Part shown: piece by piece, positions 52,853 through 61,549 of the stretch
Numbering within the stretch: the first letter of the stretch is position 1
Layout of the letters: each line of letters starts with the position of its first letter
Source: Mangrovimonas cancribranchiae
GTDB taxonomy: Bacteria > Bacteroidota > Bacteroidia > Flavobacteriales > Flavobacteriaceae
DNA length: 64,000 nucleotides
Direction: 5' to 3'
NCBI RefSeq assembly: GCF_037126245.1
Contig: NZ_CP136925.1
Span: forward strand, 2,124,001-2,188,000
Position numbers and translations under genes: made by a program
The notes under the pieces: generated by a model
Database searches by the model: none
The model's input: the letters and a program-made list of their open reading frames with translations, nothing else
Told to the model about the DNA's origin: nothing

Positions 52853-53937
52853 GATTGAACCCTTATATAAAACCTAAATATAATAGTACCCGAAGTGTTA
52901 TGGTAGATGTGCTCATTGCACTGTTGCCTGTGATGTTTGTGGGAACATTGGCTTATGGTAGTCTGTTTGTAAGCAATATATTATGGGCTACAGCAGCGGC
53001 TTTGCTTAGTGAGTTTCTTTTTGCAGTCATCTATACGAAGCATTATAAAAGCGTGCTAGATGGTTCTGCTGTAGTAACCGCTTGGTTACTGTGCTGTACA
53101 CTTTCTGTTATTACACCTTGGTACATGATTGTTTTTGGGGCATTTGCTGCAGTAACGTTTGGTAAAATGGTTTGGGGAGGATTGGGAAAAAACCGTTTTA
53201 ATCCAGCTTTGGTAGGTAGGGAATTTATGGTTTGCTTTTTTCCGGTTGTAATGACATCAGCTGCTATTTGGCAAAGTAGTAACGTTATTGTAACTGAGGC
53301 AGAGCCATTTTTTCCAGGACTTACAGATCCAACGCTTAATGAATATCTAAGTCATTTGGTATACCATACCACTGGTGCTATGGGAGAATATTCTATAGTA
53401 GCTTTGCTAGTAGGAGGACTTTACCTTATACTACGACGACGGATATCTTGGCATATTCCCTTTAGTTTGCTTACGGTATTTATGATAAGCTTTTGGTTGA
53501 TAGATGGAGGGAGTGTATATAACTTTTCTTTTGGAGGTGTTTTGTTAGGTACGCTGTTTATGGCAACAGATATGCCTTCTAGCCCAACAAACCCTTATGG
53601 TAAGTTGTACTACGGAGCCATGATAGGTTTGGTAGCTTTTATAATGATTATTGGTGGAGCAAGCTATGAGTATATGTCTTATTCTATATTAATCCTCAAT
53701 GGTTTTTCATATTATATAAGTACGGTTTTTGTACCAAGAATATGGGGACGATCGCTAAATTATGGCAAGCGCTTAGAAGCTATCTTTTTGCTTACGCTTT
53801 GTATACTGGGTACTAGCTTGGCTATTCTGTCTTTAAACTATTACAATCTCATACACTACTTGGTGTATGTGTATATGTTCTACATAATTTTAAAATTCAA
53901 CTACAGCTTTATAAAACAAATTAAAAACCCAATTTAA
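52849..53937 (+). CDS. rnfD: RnfD/NqrB-like membrane subunit
   Basis: A 362-residue protein with about ten transmembrane helices. Signatures include WGGLGKNRFNPALVGR, HTTGAMGEYSIVALLVGG and GGVLLGTLFMATDMPSSPTN. In RnfD and NqrB an FMN is linked to a Thr in an SGAT-type motif; at the corresponding loop (TEAEPFFPGLTDPTLNEYL) I see no such motif, so it may be a non-flavinylated variant. rnfA, B, E and G are absent from the window. Confidence 0.85.
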   Translation: MRLNPYIKPKYNSTRSVMVDVLIALLPVMFVGTLAYGSLFVSNILWATAAALLSEFLFAVIYTKHYKSVLDGSAVVTAWLLCCTLSVITPWYMIVFGAFAAVTFGKMVWGGLGKNRFNPALVGREFMVCFFPVVMTSAAIWQSSNVIVTEAEPFFPGLTDPTLNEYLSHLVYHTTGAMGEYSIVALLVGGLYLILRRRISWHIPFSLLTVFMISFWLIDGGSVYNFSFGGVLLGTLFMATDMPSSPTNPYGKLYYGAMIGLVAFIMIIGGASYEYMSYSILILNGFSYYISTVFVPRIWGRSLNYGKRLEAIFLLTLCILGTSLAILSLNYYNLIHYLVYVYMFYIILKFNYSFIKQIKNPI

Positions 53938-53948
53938 CCTTACTATTA

Positions 53949-54599
53949 ATGAAACATATAAGCTTAATATTATTATTGACACTCTTGGCTATATCTTGTA
54001 CAGAAGCACCTGTAGAGCAAGTGGTGTACGACGGTTCACAGAGAGAAGCTATTATACACAATATACTAACCCGTAGATCTATAAGAAAGTATAAGGACAC
54101 ACAGGTAAGCAAGGCACAATTGGATACTATTATGAAAAGTGCATTGTTTGCACCAAGTGCCTTAAATAAACAACCTTGGGAAGTACGTGTAATACAGAAT
54201 AAAGAATTGCTTACCGAGATTAATGACCGTTTTTTGAGCTATGCAGAAGGGAAAGAGTTTCAAGGTAGTGCAGCCCGTTATAGAGAACCAGGTTTTAGTA
54301 TTTTTCATGGAGCACCAACACTTATTGTTATTGCTAGGGATACAAGTAGCAACATAAGCTATCTAGATTGTGGTATAATTTTGCAAAACATATTACTGAG
54401 CGCTCATGCTATTGATTTGGGTACTTGTCCGTTAGGGACACTGGTTCCTGTTCTTAATAAGGAAGAGAACAAAGATATTATAGACTTACTGAATATACCC
54501 GAAGGCTATGAAGTAGCTATTAACGTAGCTTTGGGGTACCCAGACGAACAGCCTGTAGCTCCAAAACGTTACCCTGAACGTTTAAAGATTATAGAGTAA
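53949..54599 (+). CDS. Nitroreductase-family lipoprotein
   Basis: A 216-residue protein with a lipoprotein signal (LLLTLLAISC) and a complete nitroreductase domain: LTRRSIRKYKD, PSALNKQPWEVR, DCGIILQNILLSAH, then LGTCPLG and the C-terminal VALGYPDE. Nitroreductases are normally cytoplasmic FMN enzymes fed by NAD(P)H; a lipid-anchored, exported one needs another electron source. It begins 11 bases after rnfD, which suggests RnfCD may supply the electrons (inference). Confidence 0.85.
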   Translation: MKHISLILLLTLLAISCTEAPVEQVVYDGSQREAIIHNILTRRSIRKYKDTQVSKAQLDTIMKSALFAPSALNKQPWEVRVIQNKELLTEINDRFLSYAEGKEFQGSAARYREPGFSIFHGAPTLIVIARDTSSNISYLDCGIILQNILLSAHAIDLGTCPLGTLVPVLNKEENKDIIDLLNIPEGYEVAINVALGYPDEQPVAPKRYPERLKIIE

Positions 54600-54658
54600 A
54601 ACATGTTCTTATTTATTCTGTATCTTAATATCTGTTTGCATTTATAATCACATTTTGT

Positions 54659-55303
54659 ATGAAACGATTATTATATATTTTTTTGCTCATTACCTTTTTA
54701 TCTTGTGATAAAGCCCCATCAAAGGTCTACTATACAGAACCTAATAGTGAGGCTATTATGGATAATATCCTAACCCGAAGATCTATTAGAAAATATACGT
54801 CTCAGCAGGTAAGCACTGCGAAACTAGAACAGATAATGAAAAGTGCCATGTATGCTCCCAGTGCTAATAACAAACAGCCTTGGGAGGTTAGAATTGTTCA
54901 AAACCCTGAGCTATTGGAAGAAATTAACAAACGATTTATAGATTGGGCACAAGGAAAAACATTGAATGGACGTACAAACCAATATAATGAACCTGGATTT
55001 AGTATTTTTCATGATGCACCGACCCTAATTGTTATAGCTAGAGATAAAAATAATCCTTACAGTAATTTAGATTGTGGCATTATATTACAAAATATATTAT
55101 TGAGTGCTCATGCTTTAAATTTAGGAACTTGTCCTTTGGGTGCTATGGTACCATCAATGAATAGTAAAAAAAATAAAGACATATTAGAGTTACTTAATAT
55201 TCCGGAAGATTATGAGGTGTCTGTAAATGTTGCTTTGGGTTACCCAGACGAAGTGCCCAAAGCACCAAAACGTAATCCAGAACGTTTAAGAATAGTAAGA
55301 TAA
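54659..55303 (+). CDS. Nitroreductase-family lipoprotein, paralogue
   Basis: A 214-residue protein with lipobox ITFLSC and the same domain as its neighbour (LTRRSIRKYTS, NNKQPWEVR, DCGIILQNILLSAHALNLGT). The two are clear tandem duplicates and differ mostly in residues 100-130 near the active-site lid. They may form a heterodimer, as the family is dimeric, or act on different substrates. Confidence 0.85.
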   Translation: MKRLLYIFLLITFLSCDKAPSKVYYTEPNSEAIMDNILTRRSIRKYTSQQVSTAKLEQIMKSAMYAPSANNKQPWEVRIVQNPELLEEINKRFIDWAQGKTLNGRTNQYNEPGFSIFHDAPTLIVIARDKNNPYSNLDCGIILQNILLSAHALNLGTCPLGAMVPSMNSKKNKDILELLNIPEDYEVSVNVALGYPDEVPKAPKRNPERLRIVR

Positions 55304-55511
55304 ATTAGTGCTACAACCAGGATTTTTTATTTAGATGCGTATAGGTATAGAGATCTATGTGTTTCTATTATCATTATGATTTATTGCAGTTGGTAATAAT
55401 AAGTCCAGCCACTTGCTAACCGTGTGTGGTCATTCACCTATATTGTTTTGTGATATGGACTTTAAATACTTCTTCTGTGGGCTTTGTTATTGCCTTTTTG
55501 GTTGAAAAGGT
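55304..55511 (+). other. Intergenic, no gene seen
   Basis: About 200 bases of A/T-rich DNA between the nitroreductase operon and the integrase remnant. No ORF, promoter or terminator stands out. Confidence 0.4.
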
Positions 55512-55814
55512 TTAAGTTGTTTTTTGTTCTTGTTGCAACGGGTGTTGCTTCGCTTGTTGTTTATTATAAAGCGCTGTATTATCCTCATAAGGACTGTACC
55601 CTTGACGCAACAATTTATTTAATACTTGACGTAAAATGGTCAAGACTGCTAATCGCTCTTCTTTAGTTTTGTATTTGTTGGCATCGCCATAAATAGGTGT
55701 TTATCTTTTGAGCTTCCCTGTCTCGGGATGACGATAGGAAAAATACACATACCAACGCTTTGATAAATCGTTGTTTGCTGTGTAGATTTTTGGTGTGGAA
55801 AATTTCTTCTTCAA
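55512..55814 (-). pseudogene. N-terminal remnant of a tyrosine integrase
   Basis: Read on the minus strand from TTG 55814: LSKRWYVYFSYRHPETGKLK, R, stop (TAA at 55701-55703), then TPIYGDANKYKTKEERLAVL and LLRQGYSPYEDN. This is the arm-binding N-terminus of Bacteroidetes integrative-element integrases. It has an in-frame stop and ends after about 100 codons of an expected 400, so the catalytic domain is missing. It lies 110 bases from a tRNA-Met fragment, the likely attachment site. Confidence 0.7.
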
Positions 55815-55925
55815 TGACAAATCCTATGCATTTTCGTATGCACTTTCTATTAGGGCATTAAAATTACGCATAAAAAAAGGATTATGAGAACACAACCCTT
55901 TGATTTTACTGGCCTTAGGCCTTTG

Positions 55926-55968
55926 TAGCGGGAACTGGACTCGAACCAGTGACCTTCGGGTTATGAGC
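55926..55968 (-). tRNA. tRNA-Met 3' half (attachment-site remnant)
   Basis: On the minus strand this reads GCTCATAACCCGAAGGTCAC, then TGGTTCGAGTCCAG and TTCCCGCTA: the anticodon loop (CAT), 3' anticodon strand, variable loop, T-arm and acceptor strand of tRNA-Met. The 5' half and the matching anticodon strand are missing. Such 3' tRNA fragments are left as one end of integrated elements. Three copies of GTATGCA-type repeats follow at 56034-56065, possibly integrase arm sites. Confidence 0.75.
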
Positions 55969-56305
55969 TTGAACCCTGAAAACGTAAACTAGCTAATATT
56001 CAGCGTTTTACCCTCGCCGTTTTTCTAAAATCGTATGCACTTTCGTATGCAAAAATGTATGCAGTTTGGTGTTGTGGTTAAACATTAAAACTGAAAGATA
56101 AATATAGTGCTTTTTGGTTGACTTTTATGAACTTTTTAAAGACTTATTTTACCTGTTTTTTTTTCATCATTGCATCAGACTAAAGCCCTTTCTTTCTCTT
56201 TAAAAGTATCAAATTAGACGCTTTGCAACTATGTTTTTGTTACTATAAACAACACCATTCTTGTGAGTGTTTTGTCTTCCTTAGCATAATAACACCGAAG
56301 GCTAT

Positions 56306-57163
56306 TTAACTATTTTCAAACTTCATTTTGCTTATTAAATCTTTAAAATATTGTGGACTCCATATTTTTAACCCTTCGTCGTTTTTAATAAACCTAACAA
56401 CATCTTCTTTAATACTATCAAAAGATACAGATTCAATTTTCGCTTCTAGTAGTTCTATAACCTGTTCTTTAGAAATGTTGTCGTCTTCCCAGTCTTTTGT
56501 GTCTTTGGCTCTCGCTAAGAAATGATTAACATCTAAAGGAATACTTTTTTTAACATACCACTCTATGTCATACCAATCTCTACCTTTTACTCTATTTTTC
56601 CATTTTCTAAACAACAGTGCATGCATCTTACCTGCAAACAAACTTGGTTTAGTAAAGCACTTTACATAAAAAGAAAATGGCCGAAGTAACAGTTTTTCTT
56701 CGGTTTCAAAATGTAATGGGGGTTGACGGTCAACCTCTATTTTAATTTTCAAAGTCTTATTAGAGCGTACTCCTGTCTCTTTTATGATGTCTTCGAGAAT
56801 AATTTCTTGCCAAATTGTTTCGGCTTTTAGAAAAGCAGAATCAACAGCGGTCTGTTTTGTTTTCTTCTTTTCCTTAATACTAACAGTTAGCCCCAAAGAA
56901 GTAAACTCATCTTGTATGGCTTTAAAATACGGCTCTATTGAAAAATTAGCATCAGGATTAAGTAAAGAAAAGTCCAAGTCTTCAGAATATCTATCCAGCC
57001 CATAAAAAATTCGGAGAGCTGTACCTCCATAGAAAGCTGCTTTCTCAAAAAAATCAGTTCTTGACAAAGCTGCTAAAGTAATTTCTTGCATTATTTCTCT
57101 TAATGCAGATAATATTTCTTCTTCATTCTGAGGGTTATATTCTTCTATCCACTCTTTTATCAT
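56306..57163 (-). CDS. abiEii: AbiEii nucleotidyltransferase toxin
   Basis: A 285-residue protein of the AbiEii/AbiGii family. The nucleotidyltransferase motif is in the N-terminal third: KAAFYGGTALRIFYGLDRYS, then EDLDFSL, with further conserved HALLFRKWKNRVKGRDWYD. Type IV toxin of the AbiE system: it halts growth when phage infection disturbs the balance with AbiEi. The start overlaps the stop of the antitoxin gene by four bases, and both are on the minus strand. Confidence 0.9.
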   Translation of the reverse strand: MIKEWIEEYNPQNEEEILSALREIMQEITLAALSRTDFFEKAAFYGGTALRIFYGLDRYSEDLDFSLLNPDANFSIEPYFKAIQDEFTSLGLTVSIKEKKKTKQTAVDSAFLKAETIWQEIILEDIIKETGVRSNKTLKIKIEVDRQPPLHFETEEKLLLRPFSFYVKCFTKPSLFAGKMHALLFRKWKNRVKGRDWYDIEWYVKKSIPLDVNHFLARAKDTKDWEDDNISKEQVIELLEAKIESVSFDSIKEDVVRFIKNDEGLKIWSPQYFKDLISKMKFENS

Positions 57164-57798
57164 AATTTCATTAGTGTTTTAACAAGCATTTTTAAACTAT
57201 TCTTTTTAGGTGCGTTTTCAATCCACATTTCCATAACCTTTGTATCTAATGTACTTAACAACTCACTATCTATCCTAAGATCCTCCATTAAAAACTCTTG
57301 TGTTTGCTTTATACTTCTAAGGTTAATTTTTGGTGTTAGCACAATTTTATCACACAAAGCTTTTTCTCGTGAGGCTATCAATATGGCTTGCTTAGGAGAG
57401 TATTCTATATTTTTTATACCATAGGTATAATAAGGTGTTTTTAATTGTTGATACGTGAACCGCCCTACTAAAGTTTTATATAATTTTGGCGTTTTTATGG
57501 TTACAGAGCTTATTTCATAGGCTTTCTCTGGTATCATATTCCAATAAGACAAAGCGGACTCTAAGGATACATAACTTGGTCCCCTAAGATGGTTAGCTAT
57601 TAAAAATGGTTCTGGTGAGGGTAGGTTCATTTTCGGGCCAATTATATACAATCCTCTTCTAATAGAAATGAGTTCTTCGCTTTTAAGCAACTCACTAATC
57701 TTATCATTCGGCCTTTTATAATTACTAAGTAATTCTAAAATTAAGTGTCTAGATATTGGAGCTTCTGCGTATTCTTTTATAATTGTTCTAAAATCCAT
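57160..57798 (-). CDS. abiEi: AbiEi antitoxin/transcriptional repressor
   Basis: A 212-residue protein; ATG at 57796-57798 gives MDFRTIIKEYAEAPISRHLI, preferable to a longer in-frame TTG start that would run through the operator. N-terminal winged helix (AbiEi_4 type: LSNYKRPNDKISELLKSEEL, ISIRRGLYII) and a C-terminal antitoxin domain. AbiEi represses its own operon by binding inverted repeats, and two perfect palindromes lie just upstream. Confidence 0.88.
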   Translation of the reverse strand: MDFRTIIKEYAEAPISRHLILELLSNYKRPNDKISELLKSEELISIRRGLYIIGPKMNLPSPEPFLIANHLRGPSYVSLESALSYWNMIPEKAYEISSVTIKTPKLYKTLVGRFTYQQLKTPYYTYGIKNIEYSPKQAILIASREKALCDKIVLTPKINLRSIKQTQEFLMEDLRIDSELLSTLDTKVMEMWIENAPKKNSLKMLVKTLMKL

Positions 57799-57818
57799 CT
57801 TGTCATTATTACATATAA

Positions 57819-57839
57819 TAATCGGATATAATCCGATTA
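57819..57839 (-). promoter_or_regulatory. AbiEi operator 1
   Basis: Perfect palindrome TAATCGGAT-ATA-ATCCGATTA, 21 bases upstream of the abiEi ATG. Shares the half-site AATCGGA with operator 2. Confidence 0.75.
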
Positions 57840-57876
57840 ACTCATTCAAAAATAACAATTATATGTAAAAAACAAG

Positions 57877-57907
57877 CTATATAATCGGAATAAATCCGAT
57901 TATATAG
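57877..57907 (-). promoter_or_regulatory. AbiEi operator 2
   Basis: Perfect 13-base arms CTATATAATCGGA / TCCGATTATATAG around ATAAA. Centred 63 bases from operator 1, i.e. six helical turns. It lies 12 bases from the left end of the IS element. Confidence 0.7.
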
Positions 57908-58006
57908 TCAAATTACAACTGTTTGACTTCAGCAAAAAGTGAACTTTTAGAGGTGAAAATTTAAGAGAGATATTTCTTAAATTAATAACCTTTAAAATTA
58001 TCTATT

Positions 58007-58354
58007 ATGGCAAAAAAACAAAGTGCCAGTTCGTTAATCAGTGAACTTAAAAGAAAAACAAGAAAAGTATATAGTTCTGAGGATAAGATCAGGATTGTAA
58101 TTGAAGGTATGCGTGGTGAAATATCTATAGCAGAATTATGTCGTCATGAAGGTATTGCTCAAGCTAATTATTATAAATGGAGCAAAGACTTTATGGAAGC
58201 AGGTAAAAAGCGTTTAAATGGTGATACTATGCGAGAAGCGAATACGTCAGAAGTTCTGGCTCTAAAACAAGAGAACCAAGATCTAAAGGAGTTTGTGGCA
58301 GAACTGTCTTTAGAAAACAGAAAGTTGAAAAAAAACTTAAATGGAGACACCTAA
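58007..58354 (+). CDS. IS3-family OrfA
   Basis: A 115-residue protein: N-terminal HTH (YSSEDKIRIVIEGMRGEISI, AELCRHEGIAQANYYKWS) and a C-terminal leucine-zipper coiled coil (VLALKQENQDLKEFVAELSL). The slippery heptamer A_AAA_AAC at 58330-58336 lies in the correct phase; a -1 shift there enters the orfB frame, which is open through this point, to make the OrfAB transposase. Confidence 0.88.
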   Translation: MAKKQSASSLISELKRKTRKVYSSEDKIRIVIEGMRGEISIAELCRHEGIAQANYYKWSKDFMEAGKKRLNGDTMREANTSEVLALKQENQDLKEFVAELSLENRKLKKNLNGDT

Positions 58355-58368
58355 AAAGAAAACGGTAT

Positions 58369-59262
58369 ATGCATTACAGTCAAGCAGAGAAAATGGATAT
58401 CATCCGTTTAGTAGAACAATCAGACCTAGGTGTTATCAGGACTTTACGGGAGTTAAAAATAAATAAGACCACTTTTTATAATTGGTACAATGCCTACTTG
58501 GAAAATGGATTTCAAGGCCTCGCCAGAAAGCAAAACAAGCGTTGTGGCGGTTGGAATAAAATTAATCAAGCCGACAGGGACACCGTAGTAGAAATGGCTA
58601 TAGAAAAACCTGAGTCTTCTCCTCGTCAGTTAGCTTGGGATATTACTGATAATTACAATTATTACATCAGTGAGTCCAGTGTGTACCGTATTTTGAAAGA
58701 AAATGGTATGATTACCACACCAGCCTTCAGAATTATGAGTGCCTCAGACGAGTTTCACGATAAAACAACAGCTCCTAATCAACTATGGCAGACAGATTTT
58801 ACCTATTTTAAGATATATGGCTGGGGTTGGTACTATCTATCAACTATTTTAGACGATTACAGTCGGTATATTGTAACTTGGAAACTGTGCTCCAGTATGA
58901 AGGCTGAAGATGTTACTGCAACTCTAGATGACGCCTTAGCTAAAGCAGATCTTAAAAATAGTAACCCTCCAAAGTTATTATCAGATAATGGTTCCTGCTA
59001 CATTGCACACGATTTAGCAAGCTATCTCGATCATAAAGGCATGGAGCATACTCGTGGTAGACCACTTCATCCTCAAACTCAAGGAAAGATTGAACGCTAT
59101 CACCGTTCTATGAAAAATGTTATAAAACTTGATAATTATTTTCCCCCTGGACAATTAGAAGCTAAATTAGAAGAATTTGTCCAGTTCTATAATTACCAAA
59201 GGTATCATGAATCTATAAATAATCTATTGCCTGCTGATATGTATTATGGAAGGGCTCAATGA
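58369..59262 (+). CDS. IS3-family OrfB (DDE transposase), truncated by an in-frame TGA
   Basis: A 297-residue rve-type integrase: HTH_21 region, then DDE residues in WQTDFTYFKIYG, KLLSDNGSC and QTQGKIERYH. After TGA 59260-59262 the same frame continues for 26 codons (KLKQRDLIKSKTLKARKKQY) to TAG 59341, a tail found in intact relatives, so the TGA looks like a recent nonsense change. Confidence 0.88.
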   Translation: MHYSQAEKMDIIRLVEQSDLGVIRTLRELKINKTTFYNWYNAYLENGFQGLARKQNKRCGGWNKINQADRDTVVEMAIEKPESSPRQLAWDITDNYNYYISESSVYRILKENGMITTPAFRIMSASDEFHDKTTAPNQLWQTDFTYFKIYGWGWYYLSTILDDYSRYIVTWKLCSSMKAEDVTATLDDALAKADLKNSNPPKLLSDNGSCYIAHDLASYLDHKGMEHTRGRPLHPQTQGKIERYHRSMKNVIKLDNYFPPGQLEAKLEEFVQFYNYQRYHESINNLLPADMYYGRAQ

Positions 59263-59402
59263 AAACTAAAGCAACGTGATTTAATTAAATCAAAAACTTT
59301 AAAGGCTAGAAAAAAACAATATCAAAATTTAATATTAAATTAGACCCAACACTCTCTTATTTTTTAGCTCAAAAAGTTCAATTTCGACTGAAGACTTACA
59401 AT

Positions 59403-59582
59403 GTAACAGTTAGTGTGTTAAATAGCCCAGTAGCAGAATTCCCTGATAGCACTAAGCCTAAGGTAGATAATGAGCCAAAAAATAAAAAGAAAGGTATTAT
59501 TGAAAAAGTGAGTGAAGCTATATCAGATTTTCTGTCAGATATTATTCCAGATAATATTAATATAGCGCCACCGACTAACTAA
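59403..59582 (+). pseudogene. 3' fragment of an interrupted gene
   Basis: An open frame of 59 codons continuing out of the IS right end: VTVSVLNSPVAEFPDSTKPK, then KKKGIIEKVSEAISDFLSD to a TAA at 59580. It has no start codon of its own and is probably the tail of an Rhs-type toxin, given the tandem Rhs modules downstream and the putative immunity gene 15 bases later. The upstream part is not in the window. Confidence 0.5.
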
Positions 59583-59597
59583 AGATTTATTGACGTT

Positions 59598-60059
59598 TTG
59601 AAGAATATTATAACAATTAAAAAGATTAGTTTTCAGGATAGATTTCTTAAATCGTGTTTAGATTTTGTATTTGTGGTATACATTTTCTTTACAATTATTA
59701 GTGCTTTAGTGAGTCTTTATCTTTCATTGTTTTTTGTCGTAATGATAGGGTATTATATTTCTAAGAGATATAAAGAGTCACTTATATACATAACGGATAT
59801 TTTATATTCGGGAGAAGATAAAAAAGTAATATTTTTATATGGTTACAGGGATAATTTTGATTTGAAAATAGAGAAGGACTGTTCAAGTTTTCAGGTAGAA
59901 AGGTTTAATCAACTTAAGGGGATAGAAAAAACAAAAATAGTTTTTACGGAAAAGTATAAAACGTTTTTGACTCAATTTGAAGTGGGTGATTGGAATAATG
60001 ATAATTTTGAAAAAATTGAACGATTCTACTTAAACGTTAAGGCTAATACTTCAAACTAA
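59598..60059 (+). CDS. Two-helix membrane protein, putative immunity gene
   Basis: A 153-residue protein from TTG 59598 with two close transmembrane helices (residues about 20-57) and a soluble C-terminal domain of about 90 residues. No known family. Its position directly after a toxin-like tail and the similarity in layout to 61550-62008 suggest an immunity protein; this is inference. A terminator follows. Confidence 0.55.
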   Translation: MKNIITIKKISFQDRFLKSCLDFVFVVYIFFTIISALVSLYLSLFFVVMIGYYISKRYKESLIYITDILYSGEDKKVIFLYGYRDNFDLKIEKDCSSFQVERFNQLKGIEKTKIVFTEKYKTFLTQFEVGDWNNDNFEKIERFYLNVKANTSN

Positions 60060-60092
60060 CCCATAATAAAAATTTGTATTAAGTAGGTTTAT

Positions 60093-60128
60093 AATCAGCA
60101 ATCGTAGTCAATATGGTTGCTGATTTTT
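60093..60128 (+). terminator. Rho-independent terminator
   Basis: AATCAGCAA (60093) pairs with TTGCTGATT (60117) across a 15-base loop, followed by a run of T. Confidence 0.8.
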
Positions 60129-60189
60129 TTTATGGGTAATGATGCATAAAAAATAAAGAGCAAGAGGAATAGAGGAACGTCTCCACTGA

Positions 60190-60563
60190 TGCACAAATCC
60201 ATTTGCCTTCCAAGTTGCAATATGATAAATTATTTCAGTAAAGCACCATGTCATTCAGTATGGAACGTAGTAGAATGAAGAATCCCCCCCCTACCATGCA
60301 GCGTAATAATTTATATATCGTTAGATGCTTCAATCGGTAAAAAGCCTCCTTCTGCATGACAGCCGTCCTGTGTAACAAAACCCTCTGTCACTCAAACCTC
60401 CGTTACCACACAATTGCCTGTACTATGATTATCGACCTGTATTGTGAGGCACCATGATTTTCATTTCTCTTAGTGAATAAGTTTTCACTTCCAATTATGA
60501 TTTTTTATATTTATCCGTGAAAAGTTCATTGAAAATAGTGAAAATGATTACCCTTCTTTCAGA
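60190..60563 (+). repeat. Rhs-module leader repeat, copy 1
   Basis: About 370 bases almost identical to 62042-62413. Differences are the C-run length (8 against 6) and a few single bases. It contains no ORF apart from the last about 45 bases, which read as the decayed Rhs core preceding MLMPKRHGS. Confidence 0.85.
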
Positions 60564-61535
60564 ATGCTTATGCCTAAACGCCATGGTAGTGTGGATTCCT
60601 ACCGCTACGGCTTCCAAGGACAGGAAAAAGATGATGAGGTAAAAGGTGAAGGCAATTCACTTAATTATACGTTTAGAATGCACGACCCTCGTGTAGGTAG
60701 GTTTTTTGCTGTGGATCCTCTAGATTATAAATTTCCTTGGAACTCACCATATGCTTTTAGTGAAAATAGAGTGATTGATGCAATTGAGTTAGAAGGAGCT
60801 GAGTCTTTAGTCTTAGGTACTGAAACTAGTGCGGCTGCAATATATGCGAAAGGTTCGGGGAGCGGAGTCATTTTTGATTTTTCAAAATCGAAAATACAAG
60901 TATATACTTATAAATCACAATCAAAAGGATATGAAAGTGATTTAGGGGTTGCTCGTCAGGCTGTAGTAGCATATTATCCAACAGCTTCAGCAGAAAATCT
61001 TGAAGGCAAAGGGAAATCAACTGGATTTACATTAAGCAAAAAAATACTAACAGGATCTGTAGCTGTAGTTACGTCAGGAGAAAATGATGAATATAAAGGA
61101 TTACAAATTGGTGTGGGTTTTGGTCTTTCACCTAATCCATTACCAGGAACAGTATTTGAATTTGATACTTTCACTGAGATTAAACCTTCAAATCTTGCAG
61201 CTCATGCACAAGATTTAATTAAATATAAGGGTAAAATAAAAGAAAGCATAAATAAAAACTTAATTGAATTAACAGAGAGGGGAGCATTTTTAGGTACTGC
61301 TATTGCAAAGGTTACAAATTATATTAACAAAGAACTTAAACCAAAATTAAATACCCCTAATCTCGATCAAAAATCAAGAATTAACATTACAGCTGATATA
61401 CTTGGTCATTTGAAAGTTATAGCTGAATATAGAAAAGAAATTAAAGAAATTCAAAAAGCTTCTCATGATGCTGAAAAGTTGCTAGAACAAATTGATGAAG
61501 TAATTGAGCAATCTAAAAAAGAAGCAGGAGAATAA
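60564..61535 (+). CDS. Orphan Rhs tip: truncated core plus variable C-terminal toxin-like domain (module 1)
   Basis: A 323-residue ORF. Residues 1-80 are the RHS repeat-associated core ([54 protein letters not shown]). The frame is open for 15 codons upstream in core-like sequence ([12 protein letters not shown]), then stops: it is a 5'-truncated tip, not a full Rhs protein. Residues 85-323 are module-specific, with a Gly/Ser-rich strand region and a helical Lys/Glu end. Toxin activity unassigned. Likely a silent cassette for toxin exchange by recombination in the core. Confidence 0.75.
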   Translation: MLMPKRHGSVDSYRYGFQGQEKDDEVKGEGNSLNYTFRMHDPRVGRFFAVDPLDYKFPWNSPYAFSENRVIDAIELEGAESLVLGTETSAAAIYAKGSGSGVIFDFSKSKIQVYTYKSQSKGYESDLGVARQAVVAYYPTASAENLEGKGKSTGFTLSKKILTGSVAVVTSGENDEYKGLQIGVGFGLSPNPLPGTVFEFDTFTEIKPSNLAAHAQDLIKYKGKIKESINKNLIELTERGAFLGTAIAKVTNYINKELKPKLNTPNLDQKSRINITADILGHLKVIAEYRKEIKEIQKASHDAEKLLEQIDEVIEQSKKEAGE

Positions 61536-61549
61536 TAATTTATTTAAGA

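Larger units (their letters stand above)
57920..59400 (+). mobile_element. IS3-family insertion sequence
   Basis: A 1481-bp element bounded by imperfect inverted repeats of about 33 bases: left TGTTTGACTTCAGC..GTGAACTTTTAGAG, right (reverse complement) TGTAAGTCTTCAGT..TTGAACTTTTTGAG, so ends are TG..CA. Contains orfA and orfB with a frameshift signal. The bases outside (..AAC and ATG..) show no target duplication, which suggests one flank was exchanged after insertion. Confidence 0.82.

Noticed and set aside
55484-55666. Plus-strand ORF of 60 codons
   Set aside because: It is the shadow of the minus-strand integrase remnant.
57920-59400. Target-site duplication of the IS3 element
   Set aside because: The three or four bases on either side of the TG..CA ends differ, so none can be claimed.
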